Notes: generated by a model from the letters alone, not told the origin. Shown: positions 46,101-54,066, numbered from the stretch's first letter. The stretch is DNA of 64,000 bases from Sphingobacterium spiritivorum (GCF_016725325.1 NZ_CP068083.1:3100001-3164000), one strand, 5' to 3'. Numbers and translations: made by a program.

Positions 46101-46318
46101 TGCTGCCCATGGCCATCGGATTCGGAGAAGGCGGAGATCAGGTGTCTCCATTGGGCAGGGCCGTAGTAGGCGGACTCTTTGCGTCTACCTTTTCCGTATT
46201 GATTCTGCTGCCACTACTGTTCAGCTGGATACAGCAAAAAAGCAGTATTACTTCCGTATCACTTGATCCTGAAGATGAATCCAGTATCCATTATTCACCC
46301 TCCAATACTAATCGTTAA
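43166..46318 (+). CDS. Efflux RND transporter permease subunit
   Basis: A 1050-residue inner-membrane proton-driven pump from the ATG at 43166 (an upstream frame extends into tolC and is not natural). The typical start MNLIRFALRKPVSIIVMVVG forms the first membrane helix; two large periplasmic loops and 12 membrane helices follow. Helix 4 carries GLALAIGILVDESTVTVENI, where the usual Asp-Asp pair is Asp-Glu. Loops contain MPQHMLTS and LTEKILSQGANTPVEI, and a long Met/Lys stretch (VAGMMKKMNMMYANKL) that could bind Cu(I) or Ag(I). Surrounded by copper genes, so heavy-metal efflux is likely; multidrug transport is the alternative. Confidence 0.9.
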   Translation: MNLIRFALRKPVSIIVMVVGLLFFGIKATKDVQVDILPEMNLPVVYIAHSFHGYTPQQMEGYFTKMYVNMMLFANGVKSIETKNTQGLTLMKINFYEGTNMGEAIASINALSSRSQVFLPPGAPPPFIIRFDASSQPVGQLVFRSDTKTNNELQDIANFNARPFLIAIPGLTTAPPFGGSPRTIEINIDPGKLRTHSLSPEQVVEAISRQNITSPSGNVYINDINYLTPTNNTLKTVEEFGDIPIFKGQVDNVYIRDVATVKDGADITTGYALIDGKRSVYINIAKSGNASTYDVVSSLKKAIPDIQRNLPEGVSISYEFDQSVYVINAVKSLVVEGVLGALLTGLMVLLFLRDRRAALIVILTIPISIIAGVLFLKLFGQTINIMSLSGLALAIGILVDESTVTVENIHQHFAMGKTKAQAIWDACKEIAFPKLLILLCILAVFAPAVVMTGIPGALFMPLALAIGFSMIISFLMSQTFVPVMANWLMKNKEKHEEKESGFDRFKVRFLYFLTKLMQRKKIIFSLSMIAAIIAVSFMYMHIGKDVLPSVNSRQFQLRITAPEGTRIEKTEQKIKAVLGELDTLLGKDNVSISSTFVGQHPSTFAVSPIYLYNAGPHEALMQVALRSVDGNTDALKDKIRKHLRERMPELKLSFEPIELTEKILSQGANTPVEIRVAGMMKKMNMMYANKLLTKLKELDYMRDQQIPQSMNYPALEIQIDRTRAAQLGLDAQDIARSLVATTASSRYTSKNMWVGGMMYIAYDVQVQMPQHMLTSRDELANIPLSRNSDRPVLGDVATITPVKTMGESYNDGTMGYTTVTANLHQADLERAKKDVELAIASLGELPKGVNIKLAGMAPVLDDTFNSLLSGLLIAVLVIFLMLTANFQSFKVSFVILTTVPFVVLGSLLLLRLTGSTLNLQSFMGIIMSVGVSIANAVLLITNAETLRLQTGDATTSALQAANLRMRPIIMTTLAMVAGMLPMAIGFGEGGDQVSPLGRAVVGGLFASTFSVLILLPLLFSWIQQKSSITSVSLDPEDESSIHYSPSNTNR

Positions 46319-46322
46319 TCCT

Positions 46323-47435
46323 ATGAACAATTTAATATATATGCTGGCTTCGGTAATCCTGTTTACCTCATGTTCCGGCTTTAATAAAGAAGAGAAACAA
46401 ACATCAGAAAAAATGACAATGGCTATGCCGCAAAATCTGGAAACAGTCGCTGTTCAAAAAAGCAATCCACTCGTCAGACTGAAGCTGGCAGGTGAGTTGT
46501 CACCCGATCAGCAAACGGATCTTTATGCAAAAGTCAATAGTTATGTAAAGAACATTCGCGTGGATATAGGGGATCGTGTCAGCAAAGGACAGGTGCTCAT
46601 AATCCTGGAAGCTCCTGAGATCCAGTCTCAGCTGGCTACTGCAAAGGAAAAGTGGAAAGGACAAGAGGCAATTTATGCAGCTACAAAAGCGAGTTACGAT
46701 CGTATGCTGAAAGCAAATGAGACAAAGGGAGCAATTTCACGTGATGCACTGGACCAGATCACGGCCAGACGAATTGCTGATGAAGCACAACTCAATGCGG
46801 CCAGAGCGAGCTATCAGGAATTGAAGAATATAGAAGACTATTTGCTGATCCGTGCGCCTTTTTCGGGAGTTATCACCGATCGTAACGTCGATCTCGGGGC
46901 ATATGTGAGTCCAATGGGAAAAGGAGGGGAGAAACCCCTGTTGACTGTACAGAATACGCAGAAGCTTAGACTATCCCTCTCCGTTCCGGAAGCAAATACA
47001 GGTTTCCTCCATCTGGGGGATACTATTCATTTTACCGTACGTTCTCTGCCGCAGAAAAAGTATTTCGCAAAAATATCCCGTAAATCAGGTACGCTGGATC
47101 TGAAACTTCGTGCGGAAAAGATTGAAGCGGACTTCAACAATATACAGCAGGAATTGAAGCCCTTTATGGTTGCAGAGACATTGATTCCTTTACAGCATTC
47201 TGAAGCAACTTTCTTTGTTCCGAAAACTGCTTTGGTAGAAAGTAATCTGGGGGTATACATTCTCAAAGATGAAAATGGTAAAGTAAAAAAAGTGCCTGTT
47301 TCTAAAGGCCGAAGTATGCCGGATCAGGTAGAAATATTCGGGGATCTGGAAGAAGGAAATCAAATTATACTGAAAGCTTCTGAAGAAATTCAGGAAGGCA
47401 CAACAATTTCAAATATAAAAAACAAAAGATCATGA
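46323..47435 (+). CDS. Efflux RND transporter periplasmic adaptor (HlyD/MFP) lipoprotein
   Basis: A 370-residue adaptor that joins the RND pump to TolC. It starts at the ATG at 46323 with a lipobox (ILFTSCS). Lipoyl-like half-motifs are seen at DLYAKVNSYVKNIRVDIGDR and DYLLIRAPFSGVITDRNVDL, bracketing an alpha-helical hairpin (IQSQLATAKEKWKGQEAIYA), then the beta-barrel (RLSLSVPEANTGFLHLGDTI) and the membrane-proximal domain. It follows the pump gene by 4 bp and overlaps the next gene by 4 bp. Confidence 0.92.
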   Translation: MNNLIYMLASVILFTSCSGFNKEEKQTSEKMTMAMPQNLETVAVQKSNPLVRLKLAGELSPDQQTDLYAKVNSYVKNIRVDIGDRVSKGQVLIILEAPEIQSQLATAKEKWKGQEAIYAATKASYDRMLKANETKGAISRDALDQITARRIADEAQLNAARASYQELKNIEDYLLIRAPFSGVITDRNVDLGAYVSPMGKGGEKPLLTVQNTQKLRLSLSVPEANTGFLHLGDTIHFTVRSLPQKKYFAKISRKSGTLDLKLRAEKIEADFNNIQQELKPFMVAETLIPLQHSEATFFVPKTALVESNLGVYILKDENGKVKKVPVSKGRSMPDQVEIFGDLEEGNQIILKASEEIQEGTTISNIKNKRS

Positions 47436-47869
47436 AAATTATAAAAATATTAAGTGGATCAGCTATGCTGCTGATTCTGTTAACAGGATGTCAGAACAAC
47501 AATACTCCTGCGAAAGGGACAAGTGTAGAAGAAAACAGTCCGGGGGAACCCATAGCGTTGGCAGGGACTGTAAAAAAAGGAGACCATGTGCCTTCAGAAT
47601 TAGTTTGTATGGTCAATGACGCCTATATGGGTAAAGAACAGATTAAGGTAGATTTTGAAGGAAAGATCTATTACGGTTGCTGTAATATGTGTAAAGAGCG
47701 TATCCCAAAAGACGCTGCTGTCCGTACAGCTATAGATCCGCAAACGATGAAAAGTGTGGATAAAGCTTCTGCTTATATTGTCATGATCGGGGAGAATGGC
47801 GAGGTCGCATATTTTGAAAGTAAACAAACATATGATCAATTTATTCTGGAAAAACAACAGCAGAACTAA
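47432..47869 (+). CDS. Small metal-trap lipoprotein (TRASH/YHS-like)
   Basis: A 145-residue lipoprotein (lipobox LLTGCQ). A linker leads to a short metal-binding domain: LVCMVNDAYMGKEQIKVDFE then GKIYYGCCNMCKERIP, the cysteine pattern of TRASH/YHS-type heavy-metal domains (C-M, then CC-x-x-C). The first cysteine pairs with the CCNMC cluster to bind Cu(I). The last gene of the pump operon (4-bp overlap with the adaptor), so it probably hands metal to the pump or buffers it in the periplasm. Confidence 0.78.
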   Translation: MKIIKILSGSAMLLILLTGCQNNNTPAKGTSVEENSPGEPIALAGTVKKGDHVPSELVCMVNDAYMGKEQIKVDFEGKIYYGCCNMCKERIPKDAAVRTAIDPQTMKSVDKASAYIVMIGENGEVAYFESKQTYDQFILEKQQQN

Positions 47870-47916
47870 AATGCGATGTATTCAGTACAACCTGTGATTA
47901 TCATATGTTATCCTAT

Positions 47917-47940
47917 CCAAAAGCCCGTGAGGGCTTTTGG
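47917..47940 (+). terminator. Terminator of the metal-efflux operon
   Basis: Perfect 10-bp stem CCAAAAGCCC / GGGCTTTTGG with loop GTGA, followed by CTTTTAAAG. It lies 48 bp after the last gene of the operon. Confidence 0.7.
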
Positions 47941-48008
47941 CTTTTAAAGTATAAAACGTATCTTCCTACAGGTGTTTAATAGTTATTTTCTAATTTCGAA
48001 AAAAATAC

Positions 48009-48016
48009 TATATTTG
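48009..48016 (+). promoter_or_regulatory. Promoter -7 box for the MFS leader
   Basis: TATATTTG, exact TAnnTTTG match; the leader peptide start codon is 26 bp downstream and the MFS start 205 bp downstream, an unusually long leader for this genome. Confidence 0.55.
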
Positions 48017-48041
48017 CAACATATTTTAAACGCATACCATC

Positions 48042-48098
48042 ATGTGGATAGCAGCATTATATAGAATTTACACCTTTCGTGACAGACTTGTCGCCTAG
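48042..48098 (+). CDS. Putative regulatory leader peptide upstream of the MFS efflux gene
   Basis: An 18-codon frame, MWIAALYRIYTFRDRLVA, between a good promoter and a terminator-like hairpin. It holds R13-D14-R15, the R/K-x-R/K pattern known to stall ribosomes with macrolides in Erm and related leader peptides. Codons 7-10 contain the left arm of a 10-bp inverted repeat (48061-48070 with 48119-48128). A stalled ribosome would cover or free that arm and so alter the downstream folds. Too short to find by homology; the case rests on the layout. Confidence 0.5.
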   Translation: MWIAALYRIYTFRDRLVA

Positions 48099-48128
48099 CT
48101 GGGTATAGGATTTCTTTTTAAATTCTAT
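48061..48128 (+). promoter_or_regulatory. Competing RNA pairings (anti-attenuator region)
   Basis: The segment TAAATTCTAT (48119-48128) can pair perfectly over 10 bp with ATAGAATTTA (48061-48070, inside the leader peptide) or over 9 bp with ATAGGATTT (48105-48113), which has one G-U pair. The two pairings exclude each other, as expected for an attenuation switch. Confidence 0.5.
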
Positions 48129-48130
48129 CA

Positions 48131-48169
48131 CAATGTTTCCGTTTCCGGAACATTGGAAATCATTTTTTT
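48131..48169 (+). terminator. Attenuator-like terminator ahead of the MFS gene
   Basis: A hairpin (CAATGTT, one bulged T, CCG, loop TTTC, CGG, AACATTG) is followed after seven bases by a run of seven T. It lies between the leader peptide and the MFS start codon and starts three bases after the switching segment. Confidence 0.5.
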
Positions 48170-48220
48170 ATTTTTATTGACCAGAGTGTGCCTTTTAAGG
48201 TATTCTCAAAATTATTTTAT

Positions 48221-49486
48221 ATGCAAAATTCCTGGAAAAAGAAATTTTCTATTATATGGGTGGGACAGTTTATCTCCCTGTTAAGCAGTACGGCAGTCAA
48301 CTTTGCTGTAATTATCTGGTTGAGTCTGGAAACAGGTTCTGCTGAAGTATTGGCTTATGCAGCTATTGCAGGGCTGCTTCCGCAGGCTATTATCGGTCCG
48401 ATAGCAGGTGTATATATTGATCGTTGGGACCGAAAGAAAACAATGATGTTTGCAGATGGGTTTGTGGCATTCTGTACATTGATCATGTCCGTTAGTTTTT
48501 ATATGGGCAATGAAAGTCTGTTGTTAATCTATGTTATGCTGGCTCTGCGTTCAGTAGGTTCTGCATTCCATATGCCGGCTATGCAGGCCGCGATTCCTAT
48601 GCTTGCACCTCCATCTGAATTGTTACGGATAGCAGGTATAAATCAGATTATACAATCTGTTTCGAGTATTGCAGGACCTGCTCTTGGAGCGCTGGCAATT
48701 GGATTTATGTCGATCGGAAATGTGTTGCTTTTGGATATTGCCGGAGCAGTCGTGGCAATTACCTCCTTACTCTTTGTGCATATTCCCAATCCGGAAATAG
48801 CAGAGAAAGCCAAAGCAAGTGTACAGCAAGTGTGGAAGGATATTAAACTCGGATGGGAAGAAATACGTAAGAACAGAGGACTTTCTTACCTGTTCCTGTA
48901 TACTGTCATTGCTACTTTTTGTATTATGCCTGTCGCAGTACTTTTTCCGTTGATGACCATCAATCATTTTGGCGGAGACAAAATAGAAATGAGTATAGTT
49001 GAAATGGCCTGGGGTGTGGGTATGCTGATCGGTGGCGGATTGTTGGGTATCTGGAAGCCAAATATCCATAAAGTCATTATTATTAATACGATGCATATGC
49101 TGCTAGGTCTTAGTCTGGCGGTATCCGGCTGGCTTCCGGTTTCCGGATTTATACTGTTCGTTGTACTTACAGGAATTGGTGGATTAGCGGCTTCAGTATA
49201 CAATGCCAGTTTTATGACGGTATTGCAGGAAGAGGTAAATCCGGCCATGATGGGACGTGTATTTTCGATGTTCTTTAGTATTGTAGTCATCCCTTCTGTT
49301 GTCGGATTGTTAAGTACAGGTTTTGTAGCAGATACCATAGGCGTGAATCTTACCTTCATTATCCTCGGACTGGTTGTGGTGGGAGTAGGATTACTGTCTT
49401 TCTTTACGCCTTCGCTGATGAGATTGGGTAAGGAGAAAAATATAATAACAGAGAAACAAGAAGAAAGTTCTCCGGAACAGGTATAA
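48221..49486 (+). CDS. MFS efflux transporter, Mef/DHA3 type
   Basis: A 421-residue major facilitator protein from the ATG at 48221 (a GTG at 48188 would add 11 residues). Twelve hydrophobic segments; the N-terminal KKFSIIWVGQFISLLSSTAV and the helix 2-3 loop GPIAGVYIDRWDRKKTMMFA are the drug:H+ antiporter signature as found in Mef macrolide pumps, and HMPAMQAAIPMLAPPSELLR is typical for that branch. It probably exports a macrolide or another ribosome-targeting drug. The attenuator-like leader upstream, with its R-D-R leader peptide, fits induction by such a drug. Substrate unproven. Confidence 0.87.
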   Translation: MQNSWKKKFSIIWVGQFISLLSSTAVNFAVIIWLSLETGSAEVLAYAAIAGLLPQAIIGPIAGVYIDRWDRKKTMMFADGFVAFCTLIMSVSFYMGNESLLLIYVMLALRSVGSAFHMPAMQAAIPMLAPPSELLRIAGINQIIQSVSSIAGPALGALAIGFMSIGNVLLLDIAGAVVAITSLLFVHIPNPEIAEKAKASVQQVWKDIKLGWEEIRKNRGLSYLFLYTVIATFCIMPVAVLFPLMTINHFGGDKIEMSIVEMAWGVGMLIGGGLLGIWKPNIHKVIIINTMHMLLGLSLAVSGWLPVSGFILFVVLTGIGGLAASVYNASFMTVLQEEVNPAMMGRVFSMFFSIVVIPSVVGLLSTGFVADTIGVNLTFIILGLVVVGVGLLSFFTPSLMRLGKEKNIITEKQEESSPEQV

Positions 49487-49513
49487 TAGCTGCCTGTATC
49501 AACTGAGGTATAC

Positions 49514-49567
49514 AAGAGGCTGTTTTAAAAGATTATATAAGCGAGATCTTTTTAAGACAGCCTCTTT
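49514..49567. terminator. Bidirectional terminator between MFS and EthD genes
   Basis: A long inverted repeat, AAGAGGCTGT(TTTAAAAGAT) paired with (ATCTTTTTAA)GACAGCCTCTT, lies between convergent genes. Confidence 0.75.
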
Positions 49568-49571
49568 CATT

Positions 49572-49979
49572 TTATTGAATCACTTCACTGATCTGTACGA
49601 CCGGCATAACATTCGTATATTTAGGGAAATCGGCTGCGAAGGTCTCTCTGTTCTTTTTTAATCCTTCTTCATAAGCTGCTACATTTTCAAAGTACAGATG
49701 CCCCATGGCCATATAGGGCGCAGCTGTTTCGGGAGATCCGCCTCCTATTCCTTTATCTATCGTTAGACCTTTTAATGCATCACCATACACCCGCTGAACT
49801 AAAGGCATATGTTTGCGGATATAATAATCCATGTCAAAGGTCGTGCCTTCCCCTTTTGGATAGAATATGGTCACTTTAATCATTCCTTTCTTATGAAAGG
49901 CTAAGGAAGGTGCAGAACTTTGCTGACAGCTGATCAGGAGAGCCAATATGGCAATCAGTAATCCGATTTTTGTTTTCAT
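49572..49979 (-). CDS. EthD family protein, predicted lipoprotein
   Basis: A 135-residue protein with a lipobox (LALLISCQ, Cys at residue 18). The rest is the dimeric alpha/beta EthD fold: MIKVTIFYPKGEGTTFDMDY, then YYIRKHMPLVQRVYGDALKG, and the end ADFPKYTNVMPVVQISEV. EthD was first seen in ethyl tert-butyl ether degradation; the family's biochemical role is unknown, and a membrane-anchored form is less common than the cytosolic form. It has no operon partner. Confidence 0.88.
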   Translation of the reverse strand: MKTKIGLLIAILALLISCQQSSAPSLAFHKKGMIKVTIFYPKGEGTTFDMDYYIRKHMPLVQRVYGDALKGLTIDKGIGGGSPETAAPYMAMGHLYFENVAAYEEGLKKNRETFAADFPKYTNVMPVVQISEVIQ

Positions 49980-50088
49980 AATGTTTGATATGACAAGGGT
50001 TTATAATCTTTATTGGTTAAGATTTATGAATATAAATATAGGCGATTTTTCATTTAATAAATTACATAGAATTTGAGATGAAACAATT

Positions 50089-50111
50089 CCCTCTCCTTTC
50101 TAAGGAGAGGG
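50089..50111. repeat. Palindromic intergenic repeat (REP-like candidate)
   Basis: CCCTCTCCTT-TCT-AAGGAGAGGG is a perfect 10-bp stem with a 3-nt loop, followed by a GGGAGAGG partial repeat. Elements of this look occur in many copies in intergenic DNA of some Bacteroidota. This window holds one copy only, so a genome count is needed. Confidence 0.35.
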
Positions 50112-50131
50112 TCAGGGAGAGGTTTTAATAA

Positions 50132-50166
50132 AAAAATCTCCTCTTTAAGCTAAAGAGGAGATTTTT
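50132..50166 (-). terminator. Terminator after purL
   Basis: A perfect 15-bp stem AAAAATCTCCTCTTT / AAAGAGGAGATTTTT with a 5-nt loop, 20 bp after the purL stop codon. Confidence 0.85.
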
Positions 50167-50185
50167 ACAATATATATCTGAAAGA

Positions 50186-53100
50186 CTATTTTTGATTTTC
50201 AATCCATTTGCGGGCATTTACAAAGGCTTCAATCCACGGAGATACCTCATCTTTGCGATCATTCGGATAGTAAGCCCAGTTCCACTGGAACGCAGAACGT
50301 TCAATGTGTGGCATGGTAACCAGATGACGACCGGTTTTGTCACACAGCATAGCTGTATTGTAATCTGAACCGTTAGGATTAGCAGGATATTGCTCATAAG
50401 CATATTTCGCTACGATCTGGTATTGCTCTTCCGATTGAGGTAGATTAAATTTACCTTCTCCGTGTGAGATCCATACACCTAAAGTTGATCCGGCAAGTGT
50501 AGATAACATTACTGAATTGTTATCCTGAACTTTTACAGATACAAAGTTAGACTCATGTTTCTGCGAAGTATTGTGATGCATTTTTCCATGTACATCATGA
50601 TCAGGGTTGATCAGTTCCAGTTCCATGAACAACTGACATCCGTTACATATCCCTACAGATAATGTATCCGGGCGGGCAAAGAAATCAGTCAATGCTTTTT
50701 TCGCTTTCTCATTGTAGAGAAATGCACCTGCCCAACCTTTAGCAGAACCTAAAACATCAGAATTAGAAAATCCGCCTACTGCTCCGATAAACTGAATGTC
50801 ATCTAATGTTTCACGACCGGAGATCAGATCGGTCATATGCACGTCTTTTACATCAAACCCCGCAAGATACATGGCATTTGCCATTTCACGCTCAGAGTTT
50901 GAACCTTTTTCACGCAATATTGCTGCTTTTGGTTTCGGACGTGTATTGTCAATAGTGGGTTTTCTACCATCAAAATGAGCCGGAAATACATATTTCAACG
51001 GCTGGTTTTTGTAGTTGGTATAACGTTCCTGAGCCATGCCGTTCTTAGATTGTTTCGAATCTAACAGGAATGATGTTTTATACCAGGTATCTCTTGTCTC
51101 TGCAACATTGAACGTAAACAGATCTTCATTATTCTTGAATGTTACAGATGAACCTTCGACAACTTCACCGATCTTCACCGCTTCAATTCCGTTTTCTGAA
51201 CATGCTTTTTCAAATGCAGCATTGTTCTTAGCCTGAAGGACAACAGCGATATTTTCATTAAACAAAGCTTTTACCGTATCTGTTTCCTGTAAACCGGACA
51301 GATCATAGTTTGCAGCAAGATTTACATCTGCGAAACACAATTCAAGTAAAGTCGTAACCAAACCTCCGGAACCTACATCATGTCCTGCTGCGATCTGATC
51401 CGCTTTGATAAGCTCCTGAATTGTATTGAATGCTTTTTTGAAATAATCAGCATCCGTGATTGTCGGTACTTCCTTACCTACTTTATTTAAAATCTGCGCA
51501 AAAGAAGATCCCCCTAATTTGAAGGTATCTTTTGAGAGATTGATATAGTAAACAGAACCTGCATTTTTATTCAGGACTGGTTCTATGACTTTATTGATAT
51601 CTGTACAATTTCCTGCTGCAGAAATAATCACAGTTCCCGGAGCAATCACATCTCCGTTCGGATATTTTTGCTTCATGGACAGGGAATCTTTTCCGGTAGG
51701 AATATTGATACCTAAGGCAATGGCAAAGTCAGAACAGCTCTGTACTGCTTCATACAGACGGGCATCTTCTCCTTCATTGTTACATGCCCACATCCAGTTG
51801 GCGGATAACGATATACCAGAAAGTCCGTTTTTGATCGGAGCAAATACGATGTTAGAAAGTGCTTCAGCAATTGCTGTACGTGAAGCTGCTGCCGGATCTA
51901 CCAATGCTGCAACCGGCGAATGACCGACAGTGGTGGCAATACCTTCAGCAGATCTGTAATCCAGCGCCATGACACCGACATTGTTCAGCGGTAATTGTAG
52001 CGGGCCGGCACATTGTTGTTTTGCAACACGTCCTCCCACACAACGGTCTACCTTATTTGTCAGCCAGTCTTTGGAAGCTACCGCTTCCAGTTGCAGTACC
52101 TGATTCAGATAAGTAGGGATATCATTTTTTGTATAGTCCAGATCAGCATATGTACGGTTAACAGTGCTGTCGTTCATAATGGTTTTCGGAGAAGACCCGA
52201 AGAAATCTTCCAGTGCAAAATCCATTGGCTTTTCTCCCGAAGTTTTGGATTCGAAAGTAAAACGGTGATCACCGGTGACATCTCCGACAGTATACATCGG
52301 TGAGCGCTCCCGGTCAGCTACCTTTTGTAAAGTAGCAATATCTTTTTCACCAATAACCAATCCCATACGTTCCTGAGATTCATTACCAATGATTTCTTTT
52401 GCAGATAGGGTAGGATCCCCGACAGGTAATTTGTCCAGGTCTATCAATCCACCGGTTTCTTCTACCAATTCAGAAAGACAGTTTAAGTGACCGCCTGCTC
52501 CGTGATCATGGATCGACACGATTGGATTGTGGTCGGATTCTACCAGTCCGCGGATTGCATTGGAAGCGCGTTTTTGCATTTCAGGATTAGAACGCTGAAT
52601 GGCATTCAGTTCGATTCCTGACCCGAAAGCTCCGGTATCTGCAGAAGATACGGCAGCCCCTCCCATACCGATACGGTAGTTTTCACCACCCAGAATTACT
52701 ACTTTATCTCCCGGTTGTGGCTTGTGTTTTTTTGCCTGATCCAGTTTGCCGTAACCTATACCTCCGGCTTGCATAATCACTTTGTCATATCCGATCTTAC
52801 GGGCATCTTCTTCATGCTCGAAAGTCAGGACAGAACCTGTAATAAGGGGCTGGCCAAATTTATTACCGAAATCTGAAGCTCCGTTGGATGCTTTGATCAG
52901 GATATCCATTGGTGTCTGGTACAGCCAATCTCTTTCCTGCATTGCTTTTTCCCATGGACGCTCTTCATGGAGACGGGAATAAGATGTCATATAGATGGCT
53001 GTTCCTGCCAGTGGTAAAGAACCTTGTCCGCCAGCCAGACGGTCACGGATCTCGCCTCCTGATCCTGTAGCAGCACCTGAGAAGGGTTCTACAGTAGTCG

Positions 53101-53854
53101 GGAAGTTGTGCGTCTCTGCTTTTAATGAAATTACAGATTCAAATTCCTTTTCAGTGTAATAATCAGGCTTATCCGCTGATTGTGGTGCAAATTGTGTCAC
53201 AACAGGACCTTTTATAAAAGCCACGTTGTCTTTATATGCTGAAACGATATCATTAGGATGTGTTTCAGATGTTTTTTTGATCAGTTTGAATAAAGAAGTC
53301 GGTTTAGCCTCACCATCGATTACAAATGTCCCGTTAAAGATTTTATGACGACAGTGCTCTGAGTTGGCTTGCGAAAATGCAAAAACCTCAGAATCTGTCA
53401 GCTTACGACCCAGTTTTACCGAAAGGTTGTTCAGGTATTCTACTTCTTCCGGATTGAGAGCCAGACCTTCCTGCTTGTTGTAAGCAGCAATATCATCCAC
53501 ATCCATAATAGGCTCAGGTGTAATGTTGATACTGTACATTTCCTGTGTAAGCGCATTATACTTTTGGGAGATCATCGGGTCGAAGTCAGTGAAATCAGCT
53601 GTCACCGGCTGAAATTCTTCAATACGAATAATTCCTTCAACGGCCATATTTTGGGTGATTTCCACCGCATTGGTACTCCACGGAGTGATCATTGCAGCAC
53701 GAGGGCCTACATAGTAATCATCAAGAGTGGTTTTTTCAATTTTGGTTGCGTTGCCAAATAGCCAGTTGAGTTTAGAGATATCTTCGGTTGATAAATCTTT
53801 TTGAGTTTGAACAGCATAAACAGTGTTCGATTGGTTCACAAAGAAATGAATCAT
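50186..53854 (-). CDS. purL: Phosphoribosylformylglycinamidine synthase
   Basis: A 1222-residue single-chain FGAR amidotransferase of the large type (purine step 4: FGAR + glutamine + ATP to FGAM). The N-terminal PurS-like part, then the synthetase with SLKAETHNFPTTVEPFSGAA and GTGSGGEIRD motifs, a second AIRS-like half (DVGSGGLVTTLLELCFAD), and the C-terminal glutamine amidotransferase with the nucleophile Cys in SVGICNGCQLFMEL and the His/Glu end near PHIERSAFQWNW. Length is slightly below the gammaproteobacterial PurL. Single gene, promoter TATTTTTG at 53889-53896, terminator behind it. It is the housekeeping neighbour of the CRISPR locus. Confidence 0.95.
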   Translation of the reverse strand: MIHFFVNQSNTVYAVQTQKDLSTEDISKLNWLFGNATKIEKTTLDDYYVGPRAAMITPWSTNAVEITQNMAVEGIIRIEEFQPVTADFTDFDPMISQKYNALTQEMYSINITPEPIMDVDDIAAYNKQEGLALNPEEVEYLNNLSVKLGRKLTDSEVFAFSQANSEHCRHKIFNGTFVIDGEAKPTSLFKLIKKTSETHPNDIVSAYKDNVAFIKGPVVTQFAPQSADKPDYYTEKEFESVISLKAETHNFPTTVEPFSGAATGSGGEIRDRLAGGQGSLPLAGTAIYMTSYSRLHEERPWEKAMQERDWLYQTPMDILIKASNGASDFGNKFGQPLITGSVLTFEHEEDARKIGYDKVIMQAGGIGYGKLDQAKKHKPQPGDKVVILGGENYRIGMGGAAVSSADTGAFGSGIELNAIQRSNPEMQKRASNAIRGLVESDHNPIVSIHDHGAGGHLNCLSELVEETGGLIDLDKLPVGDPTLSAKEIIGNESQERMGLVIGEKDIATLQKVADRERSPMYTVGDVTGDHRFTFESKTSGEKPMDFALEDFFGSSPKTIMNDSTVNRTYADLDYTKNDIPTYLNQVLQLEAVASKDWLTNKVDRCVGGRVAKQQCAGPLQLPLNNVGVMALDYRSAEGIATTVGHSPVAALVDPAAASRTAIAEALSNIVFAPIKNGLSGISLSANWMWACNNEGEDARLYEAVQSCSDFAIALGINIPTGKDSLSMKQKYPNGDVIAPGTVIISAAGNCTDINKVIEPVLNKNAGSVYYINLSKDTFKLGGSSFAQILNKVGKEVPTITDADYFKKAFNTIQELIKADQIAAGHDVGSGGLVTTLLELCFADVNLAANYDLSGLQETDTVKALFNENIAVVLQAKNNAAFEKACSENGIEAVKIGEVVEGSSVTFKNNEDLFTFNVAETRDTWYKTSFLLDSKQSKNGMAQERYTNYKNQPLKYVFPAHFDGRKPTIDNTRPKPKAAILREKGSNSEREMANAMYLAGFDVKDVHMTDLISGRETLDDIQFIGAVGGFSNSDVLGSAKGWAGAFLYNEKAKKALTDFFARPDTLSVGICNGCQLFMELELINPDHDVHGKMHHNTSQKHESNFVSVKVQDNNSVMLSTLAGSTLGVWISHGEGKFNLPQSEEQYQIVAKYAYEQYPANPNGSDYNTAMLCDKTGRHLVTMPHIERSAFQWNWAYYPNDRKDEVSPWIEAFVNARKWIENQK

Positions 53855-53888
53855 TACTATGAAATTGTTGTCTTGTAGAATTAAAGTA

Positions 53889-53896
53889 CAAAAATA
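53889..53896 (-). promoter_or_regulatory. Candidate -7 box for purL
   Basis: Minus strand TATTTTTG, exact TAnnTTTG, 34 bp before the purL start. No purine-type riboswitch is seen. Confidence 0.45.
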
Positions 53897-53990
53897 CGTT
53901 AATCCTTTGACTTAAATAGCATAACAACGTAAAAAATGGAAGGAACTAAGGAGATAGTTGAATTTCGCAGCCAGAGCAGCAAAAAGGGAT

Positions 53991-54064
53991 AAAAAAGCCC
54001 CGAAGATAGTCGAGGCACTAAATGTTTGCACAACGGAATAATCCTTATTGTGAATTGCTTTCAA
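53991..54064 (-). ncRNA. tracrRNA of the type II-C system
   Basis: On the minus strand, TGAAAGCAATTCACAA (54063-54048) is the exact complement of the first part of the array repeat in its transcribed sense (16 of 16). It is followed by AAGGATTATTCCG with a small GGA-TTAT-TCC hairpin, then GTTGTGCAAACATTTAG, and a terminator hairpin GCCTCG-ACTATCTT-CGGGGC ending in six T (53996-53991). This is the II-C tracrRNA layout: anti-repeat, nexus, terminator. A -7 box TAACTTTG (54074-54067) puts the 5' end near 54060-54062, giving an RNA of about 70 nt. Its transcription is divergent from cas9. Confidence 0.85.
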
Positions 54065-54066
54065 GA

